Shown: positions 45,808 through 54,662, counted from the first letter of the stretch. The stretch is DNA of 64,000 bases from Streptomyces lienomycini (GCF_027947595.1 NZ_CP116257.1:7190001-7254000), one strand, 5' to 3'. Program-made: numbers and translations. The notes: generated by a model from the sequence alone, not told the origin.

Positions 45808-45827
45808 CTCACTTCAGCGGCGGCGCG

Positions 45828-46046
45828 TCAGGCGTCGAAGCTGTCCTGGAAGCGCTCGTCCTCGTCGCGGCGGCGCGAGGACGGGTCCTGGTGCTCCGAC
45901 TCCCGGCGGCGCGAGGACGGGTCCATCTCGTCCTCGTCACGACGGCGGTCACGGTTCTGGAGCTGGTCCTTGCCCTGCTCGGCCCGCTGCTTGCCCTGCT
46001 GCTGCATGCGCTCGGCCTTGTCCTGGAACTGGTCCTTCATACCCAT
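45828..46046 (-). CDS. Small charged repeat protein
   Basis: 72 residues from ATG with AGGAG 9 nt upstream. No hydrophobic core: MGMKDQFQDKAERMQQQGK, then Gln/Arg/Asp-rich sequence with two copies of QDPSSRRR/MDPSSRRR followed by acidic runs. The N-terminal KDQFQDKAERM is helical and may resemble CsbD-like stress proteins, which I cannot confirm. Likely disordered; function unknown. Confidence 0.7.
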   Translation of the reverse strand: MGMKDQFQDKAERMQQQGKQRAEQGKDQLQNRDRRRDEDEMDPSSRRRESEHQDPSSRRRDEDERFQDSFDA

Positions 46047-46132
46047 GTGGGTTCACTCCTGGTGATCGGGCCCGACCGGATCGGCCGGGCGCTCGATCAG
46101 ATTCACATGAGCCGTGACCGTGCGCATGTCGA

Positions 46133-47026
46133 TCACTTACGGACCGTAGCGACCCTGCTCCGCCCCTGTTCGTCGGCCGCTCCACCGGCGCCGACCAGGC
46201 CGGTCCGCAGGCCGTTCAGCCGGTCCCCGAAGCGCCGCATCTCGCGCTGCCCGACGGTGCCGATGGCCGCCGGCAGGTAGCCGCGCACGCCCTGCATGCC
46301 GCGCAGCCACCACTGTCCGTAGACGTGCGCGGAGCGGCGCTCGACGCCCTCCACCAGCCGGTCGACGGCGGGGCCCAGCGGGTAGGTCTTGTTCGACGGC
46401 CAGGGCAGCCGCTGCCGCAACTCCCGCATCACGTCGTCCTGGTCGGCGCCGCGCACCATGTCGGTGTCGGTCCACGACAGATACCCGACGCCGACCTTCA
46501 CGCCCCGGTGCCCCACCTCGCCGCGCAGGCTGTGCGCGTATGCCTCCACGCCGGACTTGGAGGCGCAGTAGGCGGTCATCATCGGGGCGGGGGTGAGCGC
46601 GGCCAGCGACGCGATCTGGAGCAGGTAGCCGCGGCTCTCCAGCAGTGCGGGCAGGAAGGCGCGGGCGGTCACGGCCGAGCCGATCAGGTTGACCTCGATC
46701 ACCCGGCGCCAGGAGTCGGGGTCGGAGTCGACGAAGGGGCCGCCGATGGCGACGCCCGCGTTGGCGACGACGATGTCGATCTTCCCGAAGCGCTCCTGCA
46801 CCTCCGCCGCCACCCGGGCCATCGCCTCGTGGTCGGTGACGTCGGCGTGCCAGTGCTCGCTGTCGCTGTGCAACCGGGCGGAGACCTGCTTGAGTTCGTC
46901 GGGCTCCAGACCGACCAGCGCCACCTTCACTCCGCGTGCGGACAGTTTGCGGGCCATCAGCTCCCCGACGCCCCGCGCGGCTCCGGTGACGACGGCGACG
47001 CGTCCTTCCAGGCTCACCCTGCTCAT
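46133..47026 (-). CDS. Short-chain dehydrogenase/reductase
   Basis: 297 residues, ATG overlapping the upstream stop (ATGA). Classical SDR: VAVVTGAARGVGELMARKL at residue 10, ADVTDHEAMARV, NAGVAIGGPF, catalytic Ser (QIASLAALTPAPMM) and YCASK with Tyr and Lys. The C-terminal 60 residues are basic and longer than normal. Third gene of an operon with a flavin monooxygenase and an alpha/beta hydrolase, so it probably acts on a ketone or alcohol in the same pathway. Confidence 0.92.
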   Translation of the reverse strand: MSRVSLEGRVAVVTGAARGVGELMARKLSARGVKVALVGLEPDELKQVSARLHSDSEHWHADVTDHEAMARVAAEVQERFGKIDIVVANAGVAIGGPFVDSDPDSWRRVIEVNLIGSAVTARAFLPALLESRGYLLQIASLAALTPAPMMTAYCASKSGVEAYAHSLRGEVGHRGVKVGVGYLSWTDTDMVRGADQDDVMRELRQRLPWPSNKTYPLGPAVDRLVEGVERRSAHVYGQWWLRGMQGVRGYLPAAIGTVGQREMRRFGDRLNGLRTGLVGAGGAADEQGRSRVATVRK

Positions 47027-47982
47027 GCGCTCTCCTCGGCGTGTTCGGCACGCTCACCGCGTGCCCTCGGTATGCGTGCGCTCGGTAGGTGGGCGGCGGC
47101 GAGGGCCCGTATCTTCCCGGTGACCAGCTCCGGCGCCTCGACCGGCGTCATGTGGCCGAGACCGGGAAGCTCCGTCACGCCCACGCAGTCGGGCAGCGCG
47201 GCGGCCAGCGCGCGGGCGTGGACGGGCGGCGTCAGCCGGTCCGCCGTACCGACGACGACCTCCACCGGCATCCGCAGCTCCCGTACGCCGTGGTCGAGGT
47301 CGAGGAGGTCGAGCACGTTCGACCAGCCGTACCGGACCCGGCGCGGGCAGGCGTGCACGATCCGGGCGCAGGCCTCGACGGCGTGCGCCGCCGAACCGGG
47401 GCCCATCGTCCCGTACTTGAGGATCCTGCGGGCGAGTGGAGTGACCGGCCCGAGCGGTGCCCGGGAGCCGAGGATCCGCCGGGTCAGCCAGGTGCGCGCC
47501 CGGCCCTCCCGCATCGGCACCACGGTCGCGGACGCCACCAGCCGCGCACTGCCCGTACTGCACAGCAGCGCGGCCGCCACGTGCTCGCGCACCGCCGGCC
47601 GGGTCGCCGCGGCCATCAGCGTCATCCCGCCCATGGAGTGCCCGGCGACCACGGCCCGCTCGCCCGGCGCCAGCGTGGCCGTAAGGACGGCTTCGAGGTC
47701 GTCGGCGAGCGGCTCGGTGCCGTACGCCGGGTTGGCGGGGCTGCGGCCGTGGCCGCGCTGGTCGTAGGCGATGACCCGGTGGTCGGCGGCCAGTTCCCGG
47801 ATCTGCGCCGCCCAGAACGCGATGGAGCAGCACCAGCCGTGCGAGAGGACGACCGCGGGCGCGTTCTCCGGGCCGTGCACCTCGACGTGGACGCGGGCGC
47901 CGTCGGCGGCGGTGACCGTCAGCTCGTGGGCGGGCACGGGCGGGGCGTAGGGCCCGTCGGCGACGTGCGTCAGGCGGGTCAC
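47023..47982 (-). CDS. Alpha/beta hydrolase
   Basis: 319 residues from GTG overlapping the monooxygenase stop. Fold motifs: VVLSHGWCCSIAFWAAQI (oxyanion HG), YDQRGHGRSPA, nucleophile VVAGHSMGGMTLM (Ser), GTADRLTPPVHA (Asp) and GLGHMTPVEAP (His), giving a complete Ser-Asp-His triad. Because it is coupled between a Baeyer-Villiger-like monooxygenase and an SDR, hydrolysis of an ester or lactone made by the monooxygenase is a reasonable inference. Confidence 0.92.
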   Translation of the reverse strand: MTRLTHVADGPYAPPVPAHELTVTAADGARVHVEVHGPENAPAVVLSHGWCCSIAFWAAQIRELAADHRVIAYDQRGHGRSPANPAYGTEPLADDLEAVLTATLAPGERAVVAGHSMGGMTLMAAATRPAVREHVAAALLCSTGSARLVASATVVPMREGRARTWLTRRILGSRAPLGPVTPLARRILKYGTMGPGSAAHAVEACARIVHACPRRVRYGWSNVLDLLDLDHGVRELRMPVEVVVGTADRLTPPVHARALAAALPDCVGVTELPGLGHMTPVEAPELVTGKIRALAAAHLPSARIPRARGERAEHAEESA

Positions 47983-49514
47983 GCGCTCACCTCGGCGTCC
48001 GCGTCGGTGGCCGTCGCGGCGGCCTTCGCGGGGGACGGGCGCAGCACCTCGTACTCGGCGAGGTCCACGCGCCGTGTCGCGCGCCGGAACTCGGCGGTGG
48101 TGCCGGGCCAGACGGTGGTGTTGCGGCCGCTCGCGTCGAGGTACCAGCTGGTGCAGCCGCCGGTGTTCCACACCGTGCGCTTCATCCGCTCCTGCACCCG
48201 GTGGTTCCAGTTGCGTACGGCGGCGGGGCGCGGGTCGAGGGCGGTGCGGCCGCCGAGGACGTTCAACTGCCGCAGGTAGTCCGCCAGGTAGTTCAGCTGG
48301 GACTCGATCATCAGGATCATGGACGAGTTGCCGAGGCCGGTGTTGGGTCCGATGACCGTCATGAAGTTGGGGAAGCCGGCCGCCGTGCCGCCGCGCAGCG
48401 CCTCCATGCCGCCCTTCCAGGTCTCGGCCAGGGTCCGCCCGTCCGCGCCCACGACCCGCTCCGCGATCGGCATGTCGGTGACGTGGAAGCCGGTGCCGAA
48501 GATGATCACGTCCGCCTCGGCCTCGGTGCCGTCGGCGGCGACCAGCGTGGAGCCGCGCACCTCGCCGAGGCCGCTCGCGACCACGTCCACGTTGGGCCGG
48601 GCGAGCGCCGGGTAGTAGGTGCTCGACAGCAGGATGCGCTTGCAGCCGATGCGGTAGTCGGGGGTGAGCTTGGCGCGCAGGGCCGGGTCCTTGACGGCGG
48701 CGCCCATGTTCCGCTTGGCGATCCGTTCGACGAAGCCCAGCTCGTCGGGGTGCTTGGTGAACGCCTGCACCTGGAGTTCCCGGATGCCCCACAGCACGCC
48801 GCGGCGCAGCTTGGTGGTGGCGGGCACCGCCCGGTGCAGCGCGCGTTCGGCCCTGCTGATGGCCCGGTCCATGCGGGGCATCACCCAGGCCGGGGTGCGC
48901 TGGAAGAGGGTGAGCCGGCCCGCCTTCGGCTGGATCGACGGCACGATCTGGATGGCGGAGGCGCCGGTGCCGATCATGGCGACGCGCTTGCCGGTGAGGT
49001 CGTAGTCGTGGTCCCAGCGGGCGGAGTGGAAGACCTTGCCGGGGAAGGTGTCGAGCCCGGGGATGTCCGGGACCTTGGGGTCGGAGAGCGGTCCGGTCGC
49101 GGAGACGACGACGTCGGCGGTGAGGGTGCCGCGCACGGTCTCGATCTCCCACCGCAGCCGCTCGGTGTCCCACGCCATCCGCTTCACCTCCGAGTCGAAG
49201 CGGAGGTGGGGGCGCAGCCCGAAGGTCTCGGTGACGTGCTCCAGGTAGGCGCGGATGTGCTCCTGCCCGGAGAAGGTGCGCGGCCACTCGGGGTTGGGCG
49301 CGAAGGAGAAGGAGTACAGGTGGGACGGCACGTCGCAGGCACAGCCGGGGTAGCTGTTGTCCCGCCAGGTGCCGCCGACACTGCCGGACCGCTCCAGTAC
49401 GACGAAGTCGGTGATCCCTTCGCGCCGCAGCCGCACGGCGGCCCCCAGGCCGCCGAAGCCGGACCCGATCACCGCCACCCGTACGTGTTCGTGAACCTGC
49501 TCGTGCTCGGCCAT
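47979..49514 (-). CDS. Flavin-dependent (Baeyer-Villiger type) monooxygenase
   Basis: 511 residues, ATG after GGAGG. FAD loop VAVIGSGFGGLGAAVRL at residue 12, the BVMO fingerprint FPGKVFHSARWD near 155 (F-x-G-x-x-x-H-x-x-x-W), NADPH loop VAMIGTGASAIQIVPSI and ATG motif near VIIFGTGFHVTD. It should oxidise ketones to esters/lactones with NADPH and O2. First gene of a three-gene operon with an alpha/beta hydrolase and an SDR, all overlapping by 4 bp. Divergent from a MerR regulator. Confidence 0.92.
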   Translation of the reverse strand: MAEHEQVHEHVRVAVIGSGFGGLGAAVRLRREGITDFVVLERSGSVGGTWRDNSYPGCACDVPSHLYSFSFAPNPEWPRTFSGQEHIRAYLEHVTETFGLRPHLRFDSEVKRMAWDTERLRWEIETVRGTLTADVVVSATGPLSDPKVPDIPGLDTFPGKVFHSARWDHDYDLTGKRVAMIGTGASAIQIVPSIQPKAGRLTLFQRTPAWVMPRMDRAISRAERALHRAVPATTKLRRGVLWGIRELQVQAFTKHPDELGFVERIAKRNMGAAVKDPALRAKLTPDYRIGCKRILLSSTYYPALARPNVDVVASGLGEVRGSTLVAADGTEAEADVIIFGTGFHVTDMPIAERVVGADGRTLAETWKGGMEALRGGTAAGFPNFMTVIGPNTGLGNSSMILMIESQLNYLADYLRQLNVLGGRTALDPRPAAVRNWNHRVQERMKRTVWNTGGCTSWYLDASGRNTTVWPGTTAEFRRATRRVDLAEYEVLRPSPAKAAATATDADAEVSA

Positions 49515-49540
49515 CCCGGAGCCTCCACGCTTGCCTGGAC

Positions 49541-49580
49541 CGTCTGGAACCCGTCTGGAACACTGCCAGTGAATACTGGC
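49541..49580. promoter_or_regulatory. Repeats in the divergent FMO/MerR promoter
   Basis: CGTCTGGAAC occurs twice, 11 bp apart (49541-49550, 49552-49561), next to an inverted repeat GCCAGT-N4-ACTGGC (49565-49580). One helical-turn spacing and dyad symmetry suit a MerR-family dimer; the protein at 49667 is the candidate. Confidence 0.5.
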
Positions 49581-49666
49581 GCAATGGGAGCGTAGAGCAG
49601 CTCCGTACTCATGGGTAGGGGTTGGACGGAGGAAAGTTACCGCCGGTACGCCATAGGGTCGTGCAC

Positions 49667-50314
49667 GTGACCGAGAAGCGTGAATACCGCATGGAGGAAC
49701 TGGCCGGGCTGGCCGGCATCACGGTGCGCACCCTGCGCTTCTACCGCGAACGCAAGCTGATCCCGCCGCCCCGCCGCGCGGGCCGCATCGCCTGGTACGA
49801 CGACCACCACCTGGCCCGCCTGCGCACCATCGCGGCGCTGCTCGACCGCGGCCACACCCTGAACGGCATCGCGGAACTGGCCGACGCCTTCGACCACGGC
49901 CGCGACGTCGGCGACCTGCTCGGCCTCGGCGAGCCCACCGAGGAGACCCCGGTCCGCCTCACCCCCGAGGAACTCGCCGCCCGCTTCGAGGGCGAGGTCA
50001 GCGCCGAGAACCTGGCCGCCGCGATGGAGCTGGGCTACCTCGGCACCGACGGCGACGAACTCGTCCACATCAGCCACCGCCTGCTGGAGGTCTCCTCCGC
50101 CCTGGTCCGCGAGGGCATACCCCTCGGCGAGGTCCTCGGGGCCGGCGCCCGCGTCCGCGAACACGCCGACGCCCTCGCCGAGCTCTTCGCCGACCTGATC
50201 CTGCGCCACGCCCCCGAGCGGGAACTCGACCGCCTGCGCCCGCTGGCCCGCAGCGTGGTGGAGGCGGAACTGTCGCTGGCGCTGGACCGGCGGATGCGCA
50301 GGCGGACGGAGTAG
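49667..50314 (+). CDS. MerR-family transcriptional regulator
   Basis: 215 residues from GTG 49667 (GTG 49661 adds two residues). N-terminal winged HTH: YRMEELAGLAGITVRTLRFYRERKLIPPPRRAGRIAWYDDHHLARLRTIAALLDRGHTLNGIAEL, complete MerR domain including the RFYRE and GR-x-xWYDDHHLARL wings. The C-terminal 140 residues form a helical domain of unknown ligand, without metal-binding Cys. It likely controls the divergent monooxygenase operon. Confidence 0.9.
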   Translation: MTEKREYRMEELAGLAGITVRTLRFYRERKLIPPPRRAGRIAWYDDHHLARLRTIAALLDRGHTLNGIAELADAFDHGRDVGDLLGLGEPTEETPVRLTPEELAARFEGEVSAENLAAAMELGYLGTDGDELVHISHRLLEVSSALVREGIPLGEVLGAGARVREHADALAELFADLILRHAPERELDRLRPLARSVVEAELSLALDRRMRRRTE

Positions 50315-50330
50315 CCGGGCCCGAGGCCGC

Positions 50331-51134
50331 TCAGCGGTCGTAGACCACCGTGACCGGCGCGTGGTCGGACCAGCGCTCGGCGTGCGTGGCGGCCCGCTCG
50401 ACGTGGCCCTTGAGCGCCCTGGCGGCCAGGCCGGGAGTGGCGGCGTGGAGGTCGATCCTCCATCCACTGTCGTTGTCGAAGGCCCGCCCCCGGTAGGACC
50501 ACCACGAGTACGGCCCCTCCACGTCCGGGTGCAGGGCCCGCACGACGTCCACGTACCCGCCCTCGGCCGGATCGAGGACGCGGCCGAGCCACTCCCGCTC
50601 CTCCGGCAGGAAGCCGGAGTTCTTCTTGTTGGCACGCCAGTTCTTCAGGTCGGCCTCGCGGTGGGCGATGTTCCAGTCGCCGCAGACGACGACCTCCCGC
50701 CCCTCGGCGGCGGCACGCTCGCGCAGCTCCTTGAGGTAGGCGAGGAACTCGCCCATGAAGCGGACCTTCTCGTCCTGGCGCTCGGTGCCGACCTCTCCGG
50801 AGGGGAGGTAGAGGGAGGCGACCGTCACACCGGGCAGGTCGGCCTCGACGTAGCGGCCACTGGTGTCGAACTCCGTCGAGCCGAAGCCGACGCGGACGGC
50901 GTCGGGCTCACGGCGCGTGCAGAGGGAGACGCCGGCCCGGCCCTTGGCGGCGGCGGGGGCGTGCGTGACGTGCCAGCCCTCGGGGGTGCGGACGTGCTCG
51001 GGGAGCTGCTGGGGCTCGGCCCGCACCTCCTGGAGGCACAGCACGTCGGCGGAGGTGCCGGCGAGCCACTCCACGAAGCCCTTCTTCGCGGCGGCGCGCA
51101 GGCCGTTGACGTTGACGGAGGTCACGGTGAACAT
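50331..51134 (-). CDS. xth: Exodeoxyribonuclease III (AP endonuclease)
   Basis: 267 residues from ATG. EEP fold: SVNVNGLRAAAKKGF at the N-terminus, LCLQEVRAE (metal Glu), YLPSGEVG, VVVCGDWNIAHREADL (Asp-Trp-Asn), and SDHAPVTVVY (His). Cleaves DNA 5' of abasic sites and trims 3' ends in base-excision repair. Converges on the MerR gene. A TATCGT hexamer lies 6 nt before the start. Confidence 0.95.
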   Translation of the reverse strand: MFTVTSVNVNGLRAAAKKGFVEWLAGTSADVLCLQEVRAEPQQLPEHVRTPEGWHVTHAPAAAKGRAGVSLCTRREPDAVRVGFGSTEFDTSGRYVEADLPGVTVASLYLPSGEVGTERQDEKVRFMGEFLAYLKELRERAAAEGREVVVCGDWNIAHREADLKNWRANKKNSGFLPEEREWLGRVLDPAEGGYVDVVRALHPDVEGPYSWWSYRGRAFDNDSGWRIDLHAATPGLAARALKGHVERAATHAERWSDHAPVTVVYDR

Positions 51135-51140
51135 CCCGGC

Positions 51141-51146
51141 ACGATA
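51141..51146 (-). promoter_or_regulatory. Predicted -10 element of xth (leaderless)
   Basis: TATCGT on the minus strand, 6 nt before ATG, without a ribosome site (GCCGGG). Confidence 0.5.
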
Positions 51147-51203
51147 CCGGCACACTGGACGGTGCCCCGATCCCGGACCCCGCATCGATATACGGTAGGT
51201 AGT

Positions 51204-51689
51204 ATGAACATTCGCCGGGTCCCCTTCGACCACCCCGACGCCGTGAAGCTCAACGACGAGGTCCAGGCCGAGTACGACGTCCGCTACGGCGACGGCGGCG
51301 ACGCCACGCACCTGGACCCGTCGGACTTCGCGCCGCCGAACGGCCAGTACCTGATCGCGTACGACGAGAACGACGTCCCGGTCGCCTCGGGCGGCTGGCG
51401 CAGCCAGGACGCCAACGACGAGGGAAACCTCGACGGGGACGCCGAGCTGAAGCGGATGTTCGTCATAGAACAGGTCCGCGGTCGCGGGCTGGCCCGCCGC
51501 ATCCTGGCCGCCCTGGAGGACGACGCCCGTGCGGCGGGCCGGACCCGGATGGTGCTGGAGACCGGCACCAAGCAGCCGGAGGCCGTGGCCCTGTACACCT
51601 CCAGCGGCTACGAGCCCTGCGGGAAGTTCGGCTACTACCGCTTCCACGAGGACAGCCTCTGCTACGCGAAGCCGCTCCGGACCTCCTAG
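51204..51689 (+). CDS. GNAT-family N-acetyltransferase
   Basis: 161 residues from ATG with GGTAGG 4 nt upstream. The acetyl-CoA loop is VRGRGLARRILAALE, followed by ETGTKQPEAVALYTSSGYEPCGKFGYY, the usual 'AVALY...GY' end. N-terminal half DGGDATHLDPSDFAPPNGQYLIAYDENDVPVASGGWR is typical of small-molecule or amino-acid acetyltransferases. Substrate unknown. Divergent from xth. Confidence 0.88.
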   Translation: MNIRRVPFDHPDAVKLNDEVQAEYDVRYGDGGDATHLDPSDFAPPNGQYLIAYDENDVPVASGGWRSQDANDEGNLDGDAELKRMFVIEQVRGRGLARRILAALEDDARAAGRTRMVLETGTKQPEAVALYTSSGYEPCGKFGYYRFHEDSLCYAKPLRTS

Positions 51690-51813
51690 GGGGCGTCAGG
51701 CGGCGGTGCCCACCCTCGCCGCCCTCGCCGCCCTGGGGCGACTGGCCGCCGGTCGCGGCCCGGTGCCGCCGGTGGTCCCGCCGGACCGGGCGGCGCGGCG
51801 ACGGGAAACGACG

Positions 51814-51850
51814 AAGGTCCCGTCCGATCGTGATGATCGGACGGGACCTT
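51814..51850. terminator. Long bidirectional hairpin between acetyltransferase and tRNA-Ala
   Basis: AAGGTCCCGTCCGATC (51814-51829) pairs perfectly with GATCGGACGGGACCTT (51835-51850), loop GTGAT. It lies 12 bp beyond the 3' end of the minus-strand tRNA and after the plus-strand gene. Confidence 0.85.
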
Positions 51851-51862
51851 CGCCCATGTGCG

Positions 51863-51936
51863 TGGACCTGTGGGGATTTGAACCCCAGACCCCCTCGATG
51901 CGAACGAGGTGCGCTACCAGACTGCGCCACAGGCCC
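51863..51936 (-). tRNA. tRNA-Ala (anticodon CGC)
   Basis: The minus strand folds as a 74-nt cloverleaf: acceptor GGGCCTG/CAGGTCC with one G-U pair, D stem GCGC/GCGC, anticodon stem CCTCG/CGAGG with loop TTCGCAT (anticodon CGC), T arm TGGGG-TTCAAAT-CCCCA and discriminator A. CCA is not encoded. It reads GCG, a common codon in this genome. Confidence 0.95.
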
Positions 51937-52019
51937 TTGCAACGAGTGAAACTCTAGCACCCCGACCAGCGTGCTCAAAAATCAGTTCCGGGGCCGCGAC
52001 CAGGCGGCCCCGGGCCCGG

Positions 52020-53288
52020 CTACTCGTTGGCCGCGCGGGGGCGGTCGCCGTCCTCGTACTGGTCGAAGAGCGGCGTGCGCCCCCGCTCCCTGGCGCGGCG
52101 GGCCGAGGCGGCACGGCGGGCGCCGCTGCGACCGGGGGCCTCCGCACGCTCCTCGGTGTGGGCGGCCGGACGGTCCCGGTCCGGGCCGGGGGCCCGGGCC
52201 GCGTCCTCCTGGTCGGGGGCGACGGCGCTGGAGCGTGCCGAGCTCCACGCGTCCGGTGCCGCGAGGTCCACGTCGGGCGTGGCCCGGGGGGCGACCGGCG
52301 CGGTCACGTAGGTGGGCAGGGGCACCGGTACCGGGTCCCAGCTGTCGCCCTGCGGGTGCCCACGGCGTTCACGCTGCTGGTCGACCCACTCGGCGTGGTC
52401 GGTCTGCTCGACCAGCGCCCGCCGGTCCGCGGCGAGCGCCGACATTCCGGCGTCGGGCTCCGCCTCGGGCCCGTCGTCCGGTTCCTCGGCGTCGAGGTCG
52501 CCCACGGGTCCGCCGGGCGCGGCGGGTGTGCGGCGGCGCGGGCGGGGGTCGCGGTCGCGCAGCCGCTGCGCGGCGACCTCGGCCTGGCGGCGGTCCATCT
52601 GGAAGGCGAACCGGCGGCGCTCCTGCACCCGCAGGTGGGCGATGTAGACGCTGAGCAGCACCGCGGGCACCCCGGGCGCCCACAGGAACGCCAACCCGCC
52701 GACCGCCGCGACGACCGAACCGAGCGTGAAGGCCAGGAACAGCATCACGGTCGTACGCCGACGGCGCGCGAGCACCTTGGTGCGCCGGGCCCGGGCCGCG
52801 GCCGCCGGGGAGAGGGGCGCGCGCCGGGCCTGCGGCACCCGCCTCCGCGCCGGTGCCGGTGCCTGCGCCTGCGCCGCGCCGGAGCCGGCCGAGTGGCCGG
52901 GCTCCGGAGACTGTCCGGGTCTCGGGTCGTGCCCGGGCCCGCCCGGCTGAGGACGTGCCGTCTCGGGCCGCTCCGCGGTGCGCTGCGGGGCGGCCGGCCG
53001 GGTGTGCCGTCGGGTTCGGGACACGGCGAAGGCCCGGACGTCCACCGAGTCGGTGGCGGCGTCCGGGGCGTCGGCGTCGGGCTCCGCCTCGTCGGCGGGG
53101 CGCGACCGCAGGTCCTTGGCGTACCGGCGCTCCATGCCCGCCCGTCCGGACAGCAGCCGGATGGCGGTGCTGAAGCGTTCCGTCGGACGGGCCTCGTTCA
53201 GCTCGTCCTGCCTACGGAGCCACATCGGCACCAAGTAGGCGGCCCAGGCCCCGACGATGACTGCGTAGATGAGGCCGCTGCTGCTCAC
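52020..53288 (-). CDS. sepX: Divisome membrane protein SepX/GlpR
   Basis: 422 residues, GTG start. Membrane helix 1 at residues 5-24 (GLIYAVIVGAWAAYLVPMWL) ends in a LRRQDELNE patch, then a 150-residue Arg/Pro-rich disordered cytoplasmic part, two more helices at about 181-200 and 204-219, and a long charged C-terminus. This topology and the position in the galU-moeA/glp-rimJ cluster match GlpR, the membrane receptor of Glp in corynebacteria, and SepX of Streptomyces, needed for hyphal septation. Assigned by architecture and synteny. Confidence 0.82.
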   Translation of the reverse strand: MSSSGLIYAVIVGAWAAYLVPMWLRRQDELNEARPTERFSTAIRLLSGRAGMERRYAKDLRSRPADEAEPDADAPDAATDSVDVRAFAVSRTRRHTRPAAPQRTAERPETARPQPGGPGHDPRPGQSPEPGHSAGSGAAQAQAPAPARRRVPQARRAPLSPAAAARARRTKVLARRRRTTVMLFLAFTLGSVVAAVGGLAFLWAPGVPAVLLSVYIAHLRVQERRRFAFQMDRRQAEVAAQRLRDRDPRPRRRTPAAPGGPVGDLDAEEPDDGPEAEPDAGMSALAADRRALVEQTDHAEWVDQQRERRGHPQGDSWDPVPVPLPTYVTAPVAPRATPDVDLAAPDAWSSARSSAVAPDQEDAARAPGPDRDRPAAHTEERAEAPGRSGARRAASARRARERGRTPLFDQYEDGDRPRAANE

Positions 53289-53295
53289 GCCTCAC

Positions 53296-53301
53296 ACGGT
53301 A
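53296..53301 (-). promoter_or_regulatory. Predicted -10 element of sepX (leaderless)
   Basis: TACCGT on the minus strand, 7 nt before the GTG. The 193-bp spacer to 53481 is AT-rich for this genome and also holds an imperfect GACCGTC/GACGGTC hairpin around 53396-53440. Confidence 0.45.
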
Positions 53302-53481
53302 GAGGGGTTTGCTTGAGGCCATCCGCCAATTGAGCCGGTGTGTCGCACGATCTGGCTGATATTTCGAACTTTTCTTGTGATCGATCCGATCAACTGACCG
53401 TCAGGACCGGGAAATAATCCGGTTTCGGGACGGTCGGGATGGTCACGGCTGTACGCAACCCGATCATTTTCGAACGTTTAT

Positions 53482-54096
53482 TCAATTACCGGCGTTGCCG
53501 GCGTTCGGGGCGGACCGGTCCCGTGACCGGTGCCAGCGCCGCAGCAGACCGTCGGGAACCTCTTCCGCGGTGAGCGCGAAGACGAGATGGTCGCGCCAGG
53601 CTCCGTCGATGTGCAGATAACGCGGCCTGAGACCTTCCTCACGGAATCCGAGTTTCTCCACGACCCTGCGGCTCGGCGCGTTCTCGGGGCGAATGCAGAC
53701 CTCGACGCGATGGAGTCCCACGGTGCGGAAACAGTGGTCCACGGCCATCGCCACGGCCGTGGGCATCACGCCGCGGCCCGCCACCGCCTCGTCCACCCAG
53801 TAGCCGACGTGCCCGGAGCACATGGAGCCCCAGGTGATGCCGGCCACCGTCAACTGGCCGACCAGCCGCCCCTGGTACTCGATGACGAACGGCAGCATCC
53901 GGCCCGCGTGGGCCTCGGCCCTCAGGTGCCGCACCATCTGCCGGTAGGTCGGCCGGTGCGTGATCGGGCCGCCCGGCCCGGGCGGCGGGATGGTGGCCTC
54001 CCACGGGCGCAGCCAGTCGCGGTTGCGCCGGTTGACCTCGCGCCAGGCCCGCTGGTCACGCAGCTTTATCGGCCTGAGGACGATCCCGCCGTCCAC
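53482..54096 (-). CDS. RimJ/RimL-type N-acetyltransferase
   Basis: 204 residues from GTG 54096. An in-frame CTG at 54126 overlaps the upstream stop (CTGA), has GGGGGG 7 nt upstream and would add NTPSWPARL, which looks like a normal start for this family; CTG may be the real start. GNAT motifs: LRPIKLRDQRAWREVNRRNRDWLRPWE, GYWVDEAVAGRGVMPTAVAMAVDHCF, HRVEVCIRPENAPSRRVVEKLGFREEG. RimJ-like enzymes acetylate protein N-termini. The neighbour of glp and glpR in mycobacteria (rimJ). Confidence 0.88.
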   Translation of the reverse strand: MDGGIVLRPIKLRDQRAWREVNRRNRDWLRPWEATIPPPGPGGPITHRPTYRQMVRHLRAEAHAGRMLPFVIEYQGRLVGQLTVAGITWGSMCSGHVGYWVDEAVAGRGVMPTAVAMAVDHCFRTVGLHRVEVCIRPENAPSRRVVEKLGFREEGLRPRYLHIDGAWRDHLVFALTAEEVPDGLLRRWHRSRDRSAPNAGNAGN

Positions 54097-54122
54097 CAGT
54101 CGGGCGGGCCAGGAGGGGGTGT

Positions 54123-54662
54123 TCAGCTCGCACCCCCCGCCTCGGCGGGTCTGGGGTGGTCGCCTCCGCGCAGTTGGTCCACGGCGTGCCTCAGCAGCGG
54201 CTCCAGCACGGCGAGGCCGTCCTTGACCCCGCCGGAGGAGCCCGGCAGGTTGACGATCAGCGTGCCCTTCGCCACCCCGGCCAGCCCCCTGGAGAGCACC
54301 GCGGTCGGCACCTTGTCCCGGCCGTACGCCCGGACCGCCTCCGCGATGCCCGGGACCTCGTAGTCGATCACGGCCCTGGTGGCCTCCGGGGTGCGGTCGG
54401 TGGGCGAGATGCCGGTACCGCCGGTGGTGACGATCACGTCGTAGCCCGCGTCGGCGCCCGCGCGCAGGGCGGCCTCCACGGGGTCGCCGTCGGGGACGAC
54501 CCGGGGGCCGTCGACGTCGAAGCCGAAGCGGCGCAGCCCCTCGGCGATCAGGGGTCCGCCCTTGTCCTCGTAGACACCGGCGGCGGCCCGGTTGGACGCC
54601 GTGACGACCAGGGCGGCGTACGGCCCGAGGAGGGCTCCTCCCGCGCCGGCGTCCAGCGTCAT
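54123..54662 (-). CDS. MogA/MoaB-type molybdopterin protein
   Basis: 179 residues, ATG overlapping the moaC stop (ATGA). MPT-binding motifs [21 protein letters not shown] near residue 75 and [16 protein letters not shown] near 140. The family adenylylates or binds molybdopterin. The N-terminal [23 protein letters not shown] is the standard start. Together with moaC and moeA/glp it forms a molybdenum-cofactor set in this cluster. Confidence 0.92.
   Translation of the reverse strand: MTLDAGAGGALLGPYAALVVTASNRAAAGVYEDKGGPLIAEGLRRFGFDVDGPRVVPDGDPVEAALRAGADAGYDVIVTTGGTGISPTDRTPEATRAVIDYEVPGIAEAVRAYGRDKVPTAVLSRGLAGVAKGTLIVNLPGSSGGVKDGLAVLEPLLRHAVDQLRGGDHPRPAEAGGAS

Noticed and set aside
42249..45812. 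1187-codon open frame antisense to the tricorn gene
   Set aside because: Arg/Val/Gly-rich with no domain; a G+C-driven shadow of a well-supported protease gene.
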